Source of the DNA: Micrococcales bacterium
GTDB lineage: Bacteria > Actinomycetota > Actinomycetes > Actinomycetales > Microbacteriaceae
DNA length: 34,283 nucleotides
NCBI GenBank assembly: GCA_947452985.1
Contig: CANGEU010000003.1
Coordinates: forward strand, 1 to 34,283
Direction of reading: 5' to 3'
Positions within the stretch are counted from its first letter, which is position 1. Each line of letters starts with the position of its first letter. Shown one piece after another: positions 8,767 through 17,105 of this stretch. Both the position numbers and the translations under genes were made by a program. Under the pieces are notes generated by a model. It did not search any database, had not been told where the DNA came from, and worked only from the letters and a program-made list of their open reading frames with translations.

Positions 8767-9949
8767 TTGGGCTCCACTTCAAGATTACGGTCGCGCCTTT
8801 TCTAGGTGAAGATGCAATTCGCACATCGGCTCCTACGGCAGCCGCCCTTCGCCGAATTGAATTTCGGATACCAAGGCGGTCCTTAGGGATTTTTGATTCC
8901 CAGAAACCCTTTCCATCATCTTTCACTACGATCTTTAGACCATGGCGGTCAGATTTAAGGTGAACCTGCCGAGTGGCTTTAGCACCAGCATGTTGAATCG
9001 AATTAGTCACCGCTTGAACCGCAGCGTCTGCGAGAGCTATGCCAACTGCGAGAGGTAGCTGAAAGTCCAATTCTTTTGAAATCGAAATCTCAACGTCGGT
9101 ATTGCCACGCCTCAGGCTAAGAGCCAAGGAATCAATGAACGACCCGACCGAAATTTGTTCAAGGTCGTTCACGTCCTCAGTCGCCGTTGCGTGAAGCCTT
9201 TCCACTGCAACAGCAGCGCTCGCCGCAGCCATTTCCTGACGCTCAGGGGTATCCGCGTTGGCAGCCAAAATTAAGGTGTTCAGCACCTGATCGTGAACCA
9301 ACTCATCCAATTTCTGACGTTCACGTTCGGTTGCGTCCAACTGTGCTCGCCTTGCGGAAGTTTCGGCAACCGCATCATTGCTTGCATCAACTTCAATCGC
9401 GGCAGTTCTTAGCATTCCGACCAACGCTTGAATGGCCAGGGCGTAGAGCAGGATATAGGTAGCATCCAAGATCGCCGAGCCAAGGCCAACCCCGCCACCA
9501 ATCGGTTGAAGTCTGAGGAACAAATAACTCACTGGCATGAAGCCAAGGTAAAGAAATGACCACCACTTAGGTAGATACATGGTCATGGCAATGGCTGCAG
9601 TTCCAGTCCACCACCAGAGCCAGGCGCGGTAGTCGCTCGGAAAACTTTCAACATCAGAAACTGAAAACGGATAGGCGATAAAGGCAATAACGTAGGCCAG
9701 TCCGTGCCAAAGATAGACCCTAGTGTTTGCCGAGCCCAACCAAAACGTGTAGAGGGCCGCTAGCTGGGCCAGCAGGATTAAGCCAAGAGTTACCACTAGG
9801 TACAGCGGATTACCGAATTTGGAGTGAGAAATACCAACCAAGAAAATTTGAGCGACCGACATGCTGGTTGCGGCGACCGAGAATACTCGCCCAATAACGC
9901 GCTCAATTCGCGTCTTGGCAAAAGTTGAAGGGTTTCGCGTACTACTCAC
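8759..9949 (-). CDS. Sensor histidine kinase (NarL/LuxR-type, HisKA_3-like)
   Basis: This is a two-component sensor of about 396 residues. Several membrane segments occupy residues from about 25 to 190. They are followed by a coiled segment, the phospho-acceptor motif LDELVHDQVLNTLI with the conserved histidine, the N-box region DAAVQAVTNSIQHAG, the VVKDDGKGF ATP-lid motif and LGIRNSIRRRAAAVGA. No separate sensory domain is seen, so the membrane part probably senses the signal. The GTG at 9949 overlaps the response-regulator stop; a TTG at 9973 is an alternative that would add eight residues. The gene order regulator, kinase, degenerate partner suggests one operon and one pathway. The signal is unknown. 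Confidence 0.87.
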   Translation of the reverse strand: MSSTRNPSTFAKTRIERVIGRVFSVAATSMSVAQIFLVGISHSKFGNPLYLVVTLGLILLAQLAALYTFWLGSANTRVYLWHGLAYVIAFIAYPFSVSDVESFPSDYRAWLWWWTGTAAIAMTMYLPKWWSFLYLGFMPVSYLFLRLQPIGGGVGLGSAILDATYILLYALAIQALVGMLRTAAIEVDASNDAVAETSARRAQLDATERERQKLDELVHDQVLNTLILAANADTPERQEMAAASAAVAVERLHATATEDVNDLEQISVGSFIDSLALSLRRGNTDVEISISKELDFQLPLAVGIALADAAVQAVTNSIQHAGAKATRQVHLKSDRHGLKIVVKDDGKGFWESKIPKDRLGIRNSIRRRAAAVGADVRIASSPRKGATVILKWSPNA

Positions 9950-10607
9950 TGTCGTCGACAAGTCCGTCTTCAATGGCTCGCTTGAGAAAGTCGGTTTTAT
10001 CGGTGACTGGGCGACCGACGTCGGCGTATTTAAATCGAACTCGGTCGATGTGCTCTTTTACCGTACTCTGGGCAATGCTCAGTTCAAAAGCGATTTGCTT
10101 CTGGGTGTAGCCAGAAGCGTAAAGAGACAGTACTTCTCGTTCTCTTGGAGAAAGCTTTGCATCCTTGAACTCCACGTCCGAGTCGATGGCCGCAGTGGTT
10201 TGAACGTTATTAATGAGAACACCGTGAGCCACGTAATAAATGGTCTGGGCAAGCTTTTCCAAGCCTGCGGACTTTGTGACCAGAGCGGCAGCTCCTGCCA
10301 ACAGTGCGTCCTGGTTTCTTTTTGCCTTGTCACCAATCGAGAAAACCAAAACCTGGATGTCGCGCTCAACAAAAGCACGAACGTTGTCGAAGACACTTGA
10401 GCCGTCCGCTAAGGAAAGATCCAACACCGCAACTTGAGGAACACGATTTTCAAGTGCTTCTAAACATTCTGTGACCGTTGGCGCCTGGGCCAAAAGTTCG
10501 AAGTTAAAGCGCTGACAAATTGCCTCAAAGCCAAATCGAATGGCATCGTGATCGTCGACGATGCTGACAGTCACGGTGTCTTCAAATAGGGCGGGCATCT
10601 CGGTCAT
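9942..10607 (-). CDS. LuxR/NarL-family response regulator
   Basis: This is a 221-residue DNA-binding response regulator, partner of the kinase encoded next. The receiver domain (about residues 11-130) shows the acidic pair in SIVDDHDA, the phosphorylated aspartate in VAVLDLSLADGS and a lysine in FSIGDKAK. The C-terminal LuxR helix-turn-helix reads LSPREREVLSLYASGYTQKQIA followed by STVKEHIDRVRFKY. Its ATG overlaps the stop of the upstream RNA methyltransferase gene by 4 bp (ATGA), so the methyltransferase, regulator, kinase and partner are likely co-transcribed. Targets cannot be inferred; no obvious direct repeat upstream of the operon suggests autoregulation. Confidence 0.9.
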   Translation of the reverse strand: MTEMPALFEDTVTVSIVDDHDAIRFGFEAICQRFNFELLAQAPTVTECLEALENRVPQVAVLDLSLADGSSVFDNVRAFVERDIQVLVFSIGDKAKRNQDALLAGAAALVTKSAGLEKLAQTIYYVAHGVLINNVQTTAAIDSDVEFKDAKLSPREREVLSLYASGYTQKQIAFELSIAQSTVKEHIDRVRFKYADVGRPVTDKTDFLKRAIEDGLVDDSE

Positions 10608-11812
10608 TTGCGGATAAGGCTCGCAATCGTTTCCACGTGGTGAGTGTGCGGGAAGAGGTCGAAGGCGCGAATGCCAGCAAGGTCGTAGTGCTCGAGCAGA
10701 GTCTTGAGGTCACGAGCCAGTGCCACTGGGTCGCAGGCAACATAGACGATGTGCTTTGGAGAAATCTTTAGAAGCTGACCGACCACCTTTGCGCCAGCAC
10801 CAGAACGTGGAGGGTCAAGAATTACGGTGGCCTCACCAGTTTCGTCCTTGTGAGGAGCAAGGAAGCGTTCAACCGGTTCGCAAACCGCCTTCACGTTTGG
10901 TAGGTCCTTTAGGTTCAACGTGGCGTCGGCAGTTGCCTGCTTGAACGATTCCACAGTGGTCATGCGAAGCGATTCACCGAACTTGGCGGCAATGGTTCCG
11001 GTAAACAATCCGACACCTCCGTAGAGGTCAAGGTTGTCGGCTCCAAGCTTTAGAACGCCTGCCTTTTCAATGAAGTCGTTTACAGCCGAGGTTAGAACGT
11101 CTGGTGCTTTCTTGTGAACCTGCCAGAAACCGCCACCAGTGATTCGGAAAGTTCGGCCGCCAGCACGTTCGATTAGTCGTTCGTCGCCCTGAAGTTTTTT
11201 GTCGATGAGCCACTGCAGCTGGCCGGTGCTCGAAGCCATAACTTCGATCTTTTCAACGCTCTGGTAATTCTTGTGGTGGAACTCCATCTCCTGAATGTCG
11301 TCCACGGCCAAAGGCAAAGACTTAACACGCACAACCTCGTGGCTGCGCTCGCGGTAAGGACCAACAAAGCCCTGTTCATCGACGTGCAGCTGAATACGGG
11401 TTCGGTAACCGAGACCGTTGTTTTCGTCGTCGCCAGGAGCTGCCTCAACTGCGACGCGCTGCTTCAAACCGGCAAAGCGATCCAGAGCCTCTTCAAGAAC
11501 GTCGGCCTTGAGTTCGCGCTGGCGAGCTAGTTTGATGTGACCAAACTCGGCTCCACCAGCACCGCCAACTCCGGCTTCTTTCCAGAAGTGAGTTACGCGG
11601 TCCTGCGAGAACTTGATGATTTCCATTGGCTCGGCACGGCAAAAACCCTTGCCGGCGTCTTCAAAGACTCGAACCTTTACCCTCTCACCAGGTAGCACGT
11701 GAGAGACAAACACCACGCGACCCTCGTGGCGTGCCACAAAGATTCCGCCGTGAGCCACCTTCTCAATATCTACTTCGAAGGAACGGCCTACCCATGATTC
11801 AGTCTTATTCAC
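10604..11812 (-). CDS. TRAM-domain class I SAM-dependent RNA 5-methyluridine methyltransferase (TrmA/RlmD family)
   Basis: This is a 402-residue member of the family that methylates C5 of uridine in rRNA or tRNA. A TRAM RNA-binding domain occupies about residues 7-66. The Rossmann part carries LDLYGGVGLFTG for SAM binding, the motif DPPRSGAG, and YVACDPVALARDL with the catalytic cysteine. The four cysteines that hold an iron-sulphur cluster in RlmD are absent: where the cluster would sit, the sequence is AGVGGAGGAEFGHI. Such cluster-free forms are common in Actinobacteria. The GTG at 11812 directly follows GAGAGG, an unusually close spacing, and a TAGATT box lies about 16 nt upstream, giving a very short leader. 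The exact target base cannot be told. Confidence 0.88.
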   Translation of the reverse strand: MNKTESWVGRSFEVDIEKVAHGGIFVARHEGRVVFVSHVLPGERVKVRVFEDAGKGFCRAEPMEIIKFSQDRVTHFWKEAGVGGAGGAEFGHIKLARQRELKADVLEEALDRFAGLKQRVAVEAAPGDDENNGLGYRTRIQLHVDEQGFVGPYRERSHEVVRVKSLPLAVDDIQEMEFHHKNYQSVEKIEVMASSTGQLQWLIDKKLQGDERLIERAGGRTFRITGGGFWQVHKKAPDVLTSAVNDFIEKAGVLKLGADNLDLYGGVGLFTGTIAAKFGESLRMTTVESFKQATADATLNLKDLPNVKAVCEPVERFLAPHKDETGEATVILDPPRSGAGAKVVGQLLKISPKHIVYVACDPVALARDLKTLLEHYDLAGIRAFDLFPHTHHVETIASLIRK

Positions 11813-11825
11813 CTCTCAAGTGTGC

Positions 11826-11834
11826 CAGAATCTA
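11826..11834. promoter_or_regulatory. Overlapping divergent -10 boxes (methyltransferase / maf)
   Basis: The plus strand reads CAGAAT 6 nt before the maf GTG at 11838. The minus strand reads TAGATT (11834-11829) 16 nt before the methyltransferase GTG. The two hexamers share three base pairs, so both promoters are built around AGAATCTA. No -35 element is obvious on either side. Confidence 0.5.
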
Positions 11835-11837
11835 GGC

Positions 11838-12470
11838 GTGACTCGCCTCGTTCTCGCATCAACTTCTCCAGCACGACTATCTTTGCTTCGAGCGGGCGGC
11901 ATTGAACCCATCACAATTTCTCCGGAAGTCGATGAAGAAGCAGTTGGTGCCAGAGCCGAAGCCATGGGTTTGATTGGTTCATCGCAAGACTTGGTCCTAC
12001 TTTTAGCAAAGGCCAAAGCCGAAGCTGTGGTTGCTCACCCAGACGCTCAAAATGCAATCATCATCGGCTGTGACTCAGCGCTGGAATTCGAAGGCGAGAC
12101 CCTAGGTAAGCCTCACGAACCAGAAGTTGCCACCGCCCGCTGGAAGCGACTTCGCGGAAATTCGGGAACCCTGCACTCGGGTCACTGGCTGATCGACAAC
12201 CGAACTGGCGCAACCATGCCGCCAGCCACCGGTAAGACTTCTTCTACTGTCGTGCACTTTGCCGACATCACCGATGCCGAAATCGACGCCTACGTGGCAA
12301 CCGGCGAGCCGCTGAAGGTGGCCGGCGCTTTCACCGTGGACAGCCTCGGAGGTGCGTTTATTTCACGCATCGAAGGCGACACCCACACCGTCATCGGCCT
12401 GTCATTACCTACCCTGCGCGACTTAGCCCGAGTTCTGGGCGTTGAATACACAAGTTTTTGGAACCGCTAA
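11838..12470 (+). CDS. Maf-family nucleotide pyrophosphatase
   Basis: Maf proteins hydrolyse non-canonical or modified nucleoside triphosphates (such as dTTP/UTP or methylated forms) to monophosphates and have been linked to septum control. The 210-residue protein starts with the family P-loop-like motif LVLASTSPARLSLLR and carries GCDSALEFEGETLGKP, then SGHWLIDNRTG and the C-terminal AGAFTVDSLGGAFISRIEGD. I chose the GTG at 11838: it is 6 nt from a -10-like box and the family begins right at this residue. A GTG at 11820 in frame would add six residues that include no family sequence. Confidence 0.9.
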   Translation: MTRLVLASTSPARLSLLRAGGIEPITISPEVDEEAVGARAEAMGLIGSSQDLVLLLAKAKAEAVVAHPDAQNAIIIGCDSALEFEGETLGKPHEPEVATARWKRLRGNSGTLHSGHWLIDNRTGATMPPATGKTSSTVVHFADITDAEIDAYVATGEPLKVAGAFTVDSLGGAFISRIEGDTHTVIGLSLPTLRDLARVLGVEYTSFWNR

Positions 12471-12487
12471 AAACCTTCACTAACGAA

Positions 12488-12493
12488 TAGGCT
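12488..12493 (+). promoter_or_regulatory. Leaderless -10 box for carboxylase alpha subunit
   Basis: TAGGCT ends 7 nt before the ATG at 12501, putting the expected transcription start on the start codon. No Shine-Dalgarno sequence is seen. Confidence 0.5.
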
Positions 12494-12500
12494 TGTCTGC

Positions 12501-14267
12501 ATGACTGAACGCAAGATTACGAAGGTACTCATTGCCAACCGTGGCGAGATTGCTGTGCGCATTGCGCGCGCTGCCAAGGATGCTGGCATCGGCTCGGTGG
12601 CGGTTTACGCCGACCAAGACCGTGACGCCCTTCACGTAAAGGTCGCCGACGAAGCGTATGCCCTAAATGGCACCACCTCGGCTGAGACCTACCTCGTCAT
12701 CGACAAGATTTTGAAGATCGCCAAGGAGTCTGGCGCCAACGCCATTCACCCTGGCTATGGATTCCTGGCTGAAAATGCCGAGTTCGCTCGCGAAGTAATT
12801 AAAGCCGGAATCATTTGGATTGGCCCAAGCCCAGAAGCAATTGAGCGCCTCGGCGACAAGGTTTCGGCACGTCACGTTGCTGAAAAGGTTGGCGCCCCGC
12901 TTGCACCTGGAACCATCAACCCGGTTGAAGGCGCTCAGGAAGTTTTAGATTTCGTAAAGATTCACGGCTTGCCGGTTGCCATCAAGGCAGCTTTCGGTGG
13001 CGGTGGCCGCGGTATCAAGGTGGCTTACCAGCAAGAAGAAGTTGCCGAACTTTTTGAGTCTGCTACTCGTGAAGCCATCGCAGCCTTCGGCCGCGGCGAG
13101 TGCTTCGTTGAAAAGTACCTTGAAAAGCCTCGTCACGTTGAGACCCAGTGTCTCGCCGACGAACACGGCAACGTCGTCGTGGTTTCTACTCGCGACTGCT
13201 CGCTGCAGCGTCGTCACCAGAAACTGGTTGAAGAAGCTCCAGCTCCTTTCCTAACCGACGACCAGGTGAAGCGACTTTACGAATCGTCGAAAGCAATCTT
13301 GAAAGAGGTGGGCTATGTTGGCGCCGGAACCTGTGAGTTCCTAGTTGCCCAAGACGGCACTATCTCCTTCCTTGAAGTAAACACGCGCCTTCAGGTTGAG
13401 CACCCGGTTTCCGAAGAGGTAACCGGCCTAGACCTAGTTCGCGAACAGTTCCGTTTGGCTGAGGGTGGCGTGCTCGACTACGCCGACCCAGAGGTTCGCG
13501 GCCACTCATTCGAATTCCGCATCAACGGCGAAGACGCTGGCAAGAACTTCATGCCTGCACCTGGCTCGGTTCACGTATTCAAAGCTCCTGGTGGTCCTGG
13601 TGTGCGCGTTGACACTGGAATTCAGTCGGGTGACGTGGTCTCTGGCTCATTCGACTCAATGATCGCCAAGCTAATCGTTACCGGCAAGAACCGTGAAGAA
13701 GCACTGGCTCGCTCACGTCGTGCACTTGCCGAAATGGAAGTACACGGTATGCCAACCGTTCTTCCCTTCCACCAAAAGATTGTCAACGACCCTGCCTTCA
13801 TTGGCGGAAACGGCAAGTTCGGCATCTACACCCGCTGGATCGAAACCGAATTCGTAAACGACATTCCTGCATGGACCGGCATCGCCGACCTTCCTGGCGA
13901 AGGCCATTCCCGCAACAACGTTGTAGTTGAGGTCAACGGCAAGCGCATCGAAGTTTCACTTCCATCACACTTAGGCGGAGCAGCACCAACCGCTAGCGCC
14001 GGAGCAGCACCAAAGCGCAAGAGCCATGCCGCCGCCGGCACCGGCAAGAGTGGCAAGTCGGTCGTTGCCGACATGCAGTCGAGCGTGGTGAAGATTGCAG
14101 TAGCCGAAGGCGACGTTGTCGAAATCGGTCAGACCATCATTGTTCTCGAAGCAATGAAAATGGAACAGCCAATCAAGGCACATAAGGCTGGAACCATCAA
14201 GAACATCACAGCCGAAATCGGAACCACTGTTCCGGCCGGCACTCACCTGATGGACATCGAAGACTAA
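12501..14267 (+). CDS. Acyl-CoA carboxylase alpha subunit (biotin carboxylase with biotin carrier domain)
   Basis: The 588-residue protein joins biotin carboxylase to its carrier domain, as in actinobacterial AccA3. It uses ATP and bicarbonate to carboxylate its own biotin and passes the carboxyl to the beta subunit at 5801-7393. Motifs in order: [14 protein letters not shown] at the N-terminus, [14 protein letters not shown] near residue 85, [13 protein letters not shown] near 165, [14 protein letters not shown] near 240, [15 protein letters not shown] near 300, an alanine-rich linker near 490-515, and the biotinyl site EAMKMEQP with the lysine at about residue 553. BirA in this window is the likely modifying enzyme. 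It probably has its own leaderless promoter. Confidence 0.95.
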   Translation: MTERKITKVLIANRGEIAVRIARAAKDAGIGSVAVYADQDRDALHVKVADEAYALNGTTSAETYLVIDKILKIAKESGANAIHPGYGFLAENAEFAREVIKAGIIWIGPSPEAIERLGDKVSARHVAEKVGAPLAPGTINPVEGAQEVLDFVKIHGLPVAIKAAFGGGGRGIKVAYQQEEVAELFESATREAIAAFGRGECFVEKYLEKPRHVETQCLADEHGNVVVVSTRDCSLQRRHQKLVEEAPAPFLTDDQVKRLYESSKAILKEVGYVGAGTCEFLVAQDGTISFLEVNTRLQVEHPVSEEVTGLDLVREQFRLAEGGVLDYADPEVRGHSFEFRINGEDAGKNFMPAPGSVHVFKAPGGPGVRVDTGIQSGDVVSGSFDSMIAKLIVTGKNREEALARSRRALAEMEVHGMPTVLPFHQKIVNDPAFIGGNGKFGIYTRWIETEFVNDIPAWTGIADLPGEGHSRNNVVVEVNGKRIEVSLPSHLGGAAPTASAGAAPKRKSHAAAGTGKSGKSVVADMQSSVVKIAVAEGDVVEIGQTIIVLEAMKMEQPIKAHKAGTIKNITAEIGTTVPAGTHLMDIED

Positions 14268-14292
14268 CTAGAAATCTGGAACGGGGAACCAA

Positions 14293-15273
14293 ATGGATTC
14301 ATCAATGACCGACCTACTATCACTAATCGGTTACGGGGTTTTAGCTGTAATCGCTATAGCAGTCGTTCTCGGCTCCTTCCGAATTGTGAACCAGGCAACC
14401 GTCGCCGTGGTCACACTTTTCGGTAAATATCGTCGCGTTTTGCGTCCGGGCCTTAACCTGCTAATCCCATTCATCGAGCAGATCAACCGCACCGTTCAAA
14501 TTCAGAACCGAACCGAACAGCTGCAGTTCAAAACCATCACCAGTGACCAGGCAGTGGTTTATTTCACCGCGACGGTTATCTTCACGGTGAGCGATCACGA
14601 GCCTGAAACGGTAAAGACCGTTGCATTCAAGTTCATCGACGAAGCCTCGTTCGACATCGCGCTGCTCAGCGCAGTTGAAGCTTCGGTCCGCGAATACGTT
14701 GCCACCCGCAAGCAGTCTGAGGTTCTTGGCCTTCGCGCCGAAATCGTGAACCACGCCAAGTCAACCCTCGACGAACAGCTTTCAAGCTGGGGTTACACCG
14801 TGATTGACCTTCAAATCACCGAGCTTGCCTTCGACAAGGAAGTTACCGACTCGATGGCCCGCATTGTGGCTGCCACCAACCTCAAGATTGCTGCCGAGGC
14901 CGAAGGCCAGGCACTTCTAATCACCCGCACCAAGGCCGCTGAAGCCGAGGGTGCCGCAATTCGTATCGCCGCTGAGAACGAAGCTACTGCTGCTCGCCTG
15001 CGCGGTGAAGGTCTAGCAGCATTCCGCAAGGCACTGGCTCAGGGCTTCGGAGAGTCTGCCGAAATGTTGAACGAGCACGGACTCGACCCAGCGCTTTTGG
15101 CATTCTCGATGTGGACCGAAACCATTCGCGATGCAGCCAAGGAAGGCGCTGGAAACACCATCTTCATTGACGGAAACATTTCTACCAGTGAAGAGGCACT
15201 TCGTCGCCTTCAAGCGTTTACAGTATCCAAGAACGAAAAGGCAGCTCCCAAAAAGGCTGACCCTAAAAAGTAA
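14293..15273 (+). CDS. SPFH-domain (stomatin/prohibitin-like) membrane protein
   Basis: This is a 326-residue protein with one N-terminal membrane segment (about residues 10-28). The SPFH domain follows (VNQATVAVVTLFGKYRRVL; LNLLIPFIEQINRTVQIQ), then a long alanine- and glutamate-rich helical stretch around residues 190-250, as in QmcA/stomatin proteins that form membrane-microdomain scaffolds. The C-terminus is lysine-rich. The start at 14293 follows a GGGGA site; an ATG four codons later is an alternative. No NfeD partner gene is adjacent, unlike in many genomes. The OsmC-like gene overlaps its stop (TAATG), so the two are co-transcribed. Confidence 0.88.
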   Translation: MDSSMTDLLSLIGYGVLAVIAIAVVLGSFRIVNQATVAVVTLFGKYRRVLRPGLNLLIPFIEQINRTVQIQNRTEQLQFKTITSDQAVVYFTATVIFTVSDHEPETVKTVAFKFIDEASFDIALLSAVEASVREYVATRKQSEVLGLRAEIVNHAKSTLDEQLSSWGYTVIDLQITELAFDKEVTDSMARIVAATNLKIAAEAEGQALLITRTKAAEAEGAAIRIAAENEATAARLRGEGLAAFRKALAQGFGESAEMLNEHGLDPALLAFSMWTETIRDAAKEGAGNTIFIDGNISTSEEALRRLQAFTVSKNEKAAPKKADPKK

Positions 15274-15674
15274 TGATGACCTTCGAAGTCACCGCGAATC
15301 GCGTTGACGCAGCTGGTTCGGTAGTTCGGGCCAAGCAAACTGAGCTTGTTATCGACACTGGAATGGCTGGTCGACCTGACGCACTGAATCCGGTCGAGCT
15401 ATTACTTGCCGCTCTGTCCGCTTGCATCATCAAGGGAATTGAACGAGTGGCTGGCACCCTTGGAATTGAATATGATTCGGTGCACGTGGCTCTAACCGCG
15501 CATCGCCCTGATGACGAAGCGCGCATCGACGACATTACCTATGTGATCACGGTAGGGACTTCAGCCGACCAGGGAAAGCTTGAACTACTGCACAAGAACT
15601 TGATGAAGTTCGGAACGATTTACAACACCGTCAAAGCTGGCACTCGCCTGAGTGGCGAAATTAGAGCCCTTTAG
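15273..15674 (+). CDS. OsmC-family protein with a single cysteine
   Basis: This is a 133-residue OsmC/Ohr-fold protein. OsmC and Ohr reduce organic hydroperoxides with two cysteines. Here the first cysteine is present in LLAALSACIIKGIE on the central helix, but the place of the second reads KFGTIYNTVKAG with no cysteine. It therefore resembles the YhfA-like branch, for which peroxidase activity is not established. The ATG overlaps the stop of the SPFH gene; a second ATG follows at once. Its end overlaps the convergent flavoprotein gene by 4 bp, with no terminator between them. Confidence 0.83.
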   Translation: MMTFEVTANRVDAAGSVVRAKQTELVIDTGMAGRPDALNPVELLLAALSACIIKGIERVAGTLGIEYDSVHVALTAHRPDDEARIDDITYVITVGTSADQGKLELLHKNLMKFGTIYNTVKAGTRLSGEIRAL

Positions 15675-17089
15675 ACATTTGGTCGGTGTAGCGCCCTGGC
15701 AGCTTCGGTAACCGAAGCCGACATCGATGGGTAAACCGCAAACGTCTTGGCTACCTGATCAACATTTAGTCGGTTTTCTACCGCGAGCGCGATTGGGTAA
15801 ATCAATTCACTGGCACGTGGTGCCACAACAACGCCGCCGATAACAGTTCCGGAACCTGCCGAACAAAACAGCTTGATGAATCCGTCGTGGATTCCGGCAA
15901 TCTTGGCGCGAGGGTTGGCGTCAACCATCACTTTAAAAATCGAACCGTCGACGAGGCCTTCTTCGATGGCTTTCTGCGACCAACCAACCGAAGCGATTTC
16001 CGGGTTGGTGAAAACGTTGGCTGCCACGTTTCGAAGCTCGGCCGGCATTGCCACGTCTCCCATGGTGTGGAAGACGGCCGTGCGTCCTTGCATTGCGCTT
16101 ACCGATGCCAGTGGGAAGAAGTTTGTGCAGTCGCCCACGCCGTAAACGTTGGCGCGGCTGGTTCGGGCAACCTTATTGACCACAACGTGGCCGGTTTCGT
16201 TTAGTTCGATTCCGGCTTCTTCAAGGCCAAGACCAGCGGTGTTCGGAATTGAACCAACTGCGATTAGACAGTGTGAGCCCTTGACCACGGTGCCATCGGA
16301 AAGAGTTACCTCTACCCCGCTGCCGGTGTTGACTGCCGATTCGGCGCGTGACTTGCTGAGCACCTGCATGCCGTTTCTAAGGAAGACTTCTTCGATTAGC
16401 TGGGCTGCGTCTTGGTCTTCACCAGGTAGCACGGTGTCGCGCGAAGAAATCAGGGTTACTTGCGAACCTAGACCGCGGTAGGCCGAGGCAAACTCGGCAC
16501 CGGTGACACCGGAACCAACCACGATCATGTGTTCTGGAAGTTCTTTCAGGTTGTAAAGATCAACCCAGGTGAGAATGCGCTCACCATCGGGCTTGGCGGT
16601 GTCGAGGGTTCTTGGGTGAGCTCCTACGGCCAGGATTATGGTCTTGGCTTCGAGGCGTTCTTCTTTGCCATCGGCGTGAGTGGCAATGACGAAGTGGTTG
16701 CCGTCTAGACGACCCATTCCGGCAATAACTCGAACCCCGTGAGCGGTCAGGTTGTTGAGCATGTCCTCCGACTGCTCTTTAGCGATTTCGAGCAGGCGCT
16801 CGTTGATGGCGCCGAGGTCTAGGTCAACCTTTGGGTCAACCTCTTTGCCGTCTTGGTGGAAACGAATTCCAAGTTCTTTAGCGTGACGAACCGAGTTGGC
16901 GGCTTCTGCGGTAGCAATTAGCGCCTTCGATGGAACTACGTCGGTTAGTACTGCTGAACCGCCTACTCCGTTGCGTTCAATCAGGGTAACTTCGGCTCCG
17001 AGCTGGATACCGGCAAGTGCTGCTTCGTATCCCCCGGGACCGCCACCAATAATTACGATGTGATGTTTCTTTTTCGACACTGTGCTCAC
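15671..17089 (-). CDS. LpdA-like NAD(P)H-quinone dehydrogenase (flavoprotein disulfide reductase fold, no redox cysteines)
   Basis: This 472-residue protein has the two-dinucleotide-domain fold of dihydrolipoamide dehydrogenase: HIVIIGGGPGGYEAALAG binds FAD, MIVVGSGVTGAEFASAY binds NAD(P), and GVGDCTNFFPLAS and a dimerisation domain follow. The redox disulfide normally in GGTCLNVGCIPSK is gone: the segment reads GGSAVLTDVVPSK. This is the pattern of mycobacterial LpdA, which acts on quinones rather than lipoamide, so I follow that reading. The GTG start at 17089 lies 6 nt behind a TAGATT box and would be leaderless; the promoter overlaps that of the divergent PNP gene. Confidence 0.88.
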   Translation of the reverse strand: MSTVSKKKHHIVIIGGGPGGYEAALAGIQLGAEVTLIERNGVGGSAVLTDVVPSKALIATAEAANSVRHAKELGIRFHQDGKEVDPKVDLDLGAINERLLEIAKEQSEDMLNNLTAHGVRVIAGMGRLDGNHFVIATHADGKEERLEAKTIILAVGAHPRTLDTAKPDGERILTWVDLYNLKELPEHMIVVGSGVTGAEFASAYRGLGSQVTLISSRDTVLPGEDQDAAQLIEEVFLRNGMQVLSKSRAESAVNTGSGVEVTLSDGTVVKGSHCLIAVGSIPNTAGLGLEEAGIELNETGHVVVNKVARTSRANVYGVGDCTNFFPLASVSAMQGRTAVFHTMGDVAMPAELRNVAANVFTNPEIASVGWSQKAIEEGLVDGSIFKVMVDANPRAKIAGIHDGFIKLFCSAGSGTVIGGVVVAPRASELIYPIALAVENRLNVDQVAKTFAVYPSMSASVTEAARALHRPNV

Positions 17090-17092
17090 CCA

Positions 17093-17101
17093 TAGAATCT
17101 A
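17093..17101. promoter_or_regulatory. Overlapping divergent leaderless promoters (flavoprotein / PNP)
   Basis: The 9-mer TAGAATCTA holds TAGAAT on the plus strand (17093-17098), 7 nt before the PNP ATG, and TAGATT on the minus strand (17101-17096), 6 nt before the flavoprotein GTG. Both mRNAs would start on their start codons, and the two -10 boxes share three base pairs, so only one polymerase can open this site at a time. Confidence 0.6.
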
Positions 17102-17105
17102 ACCC

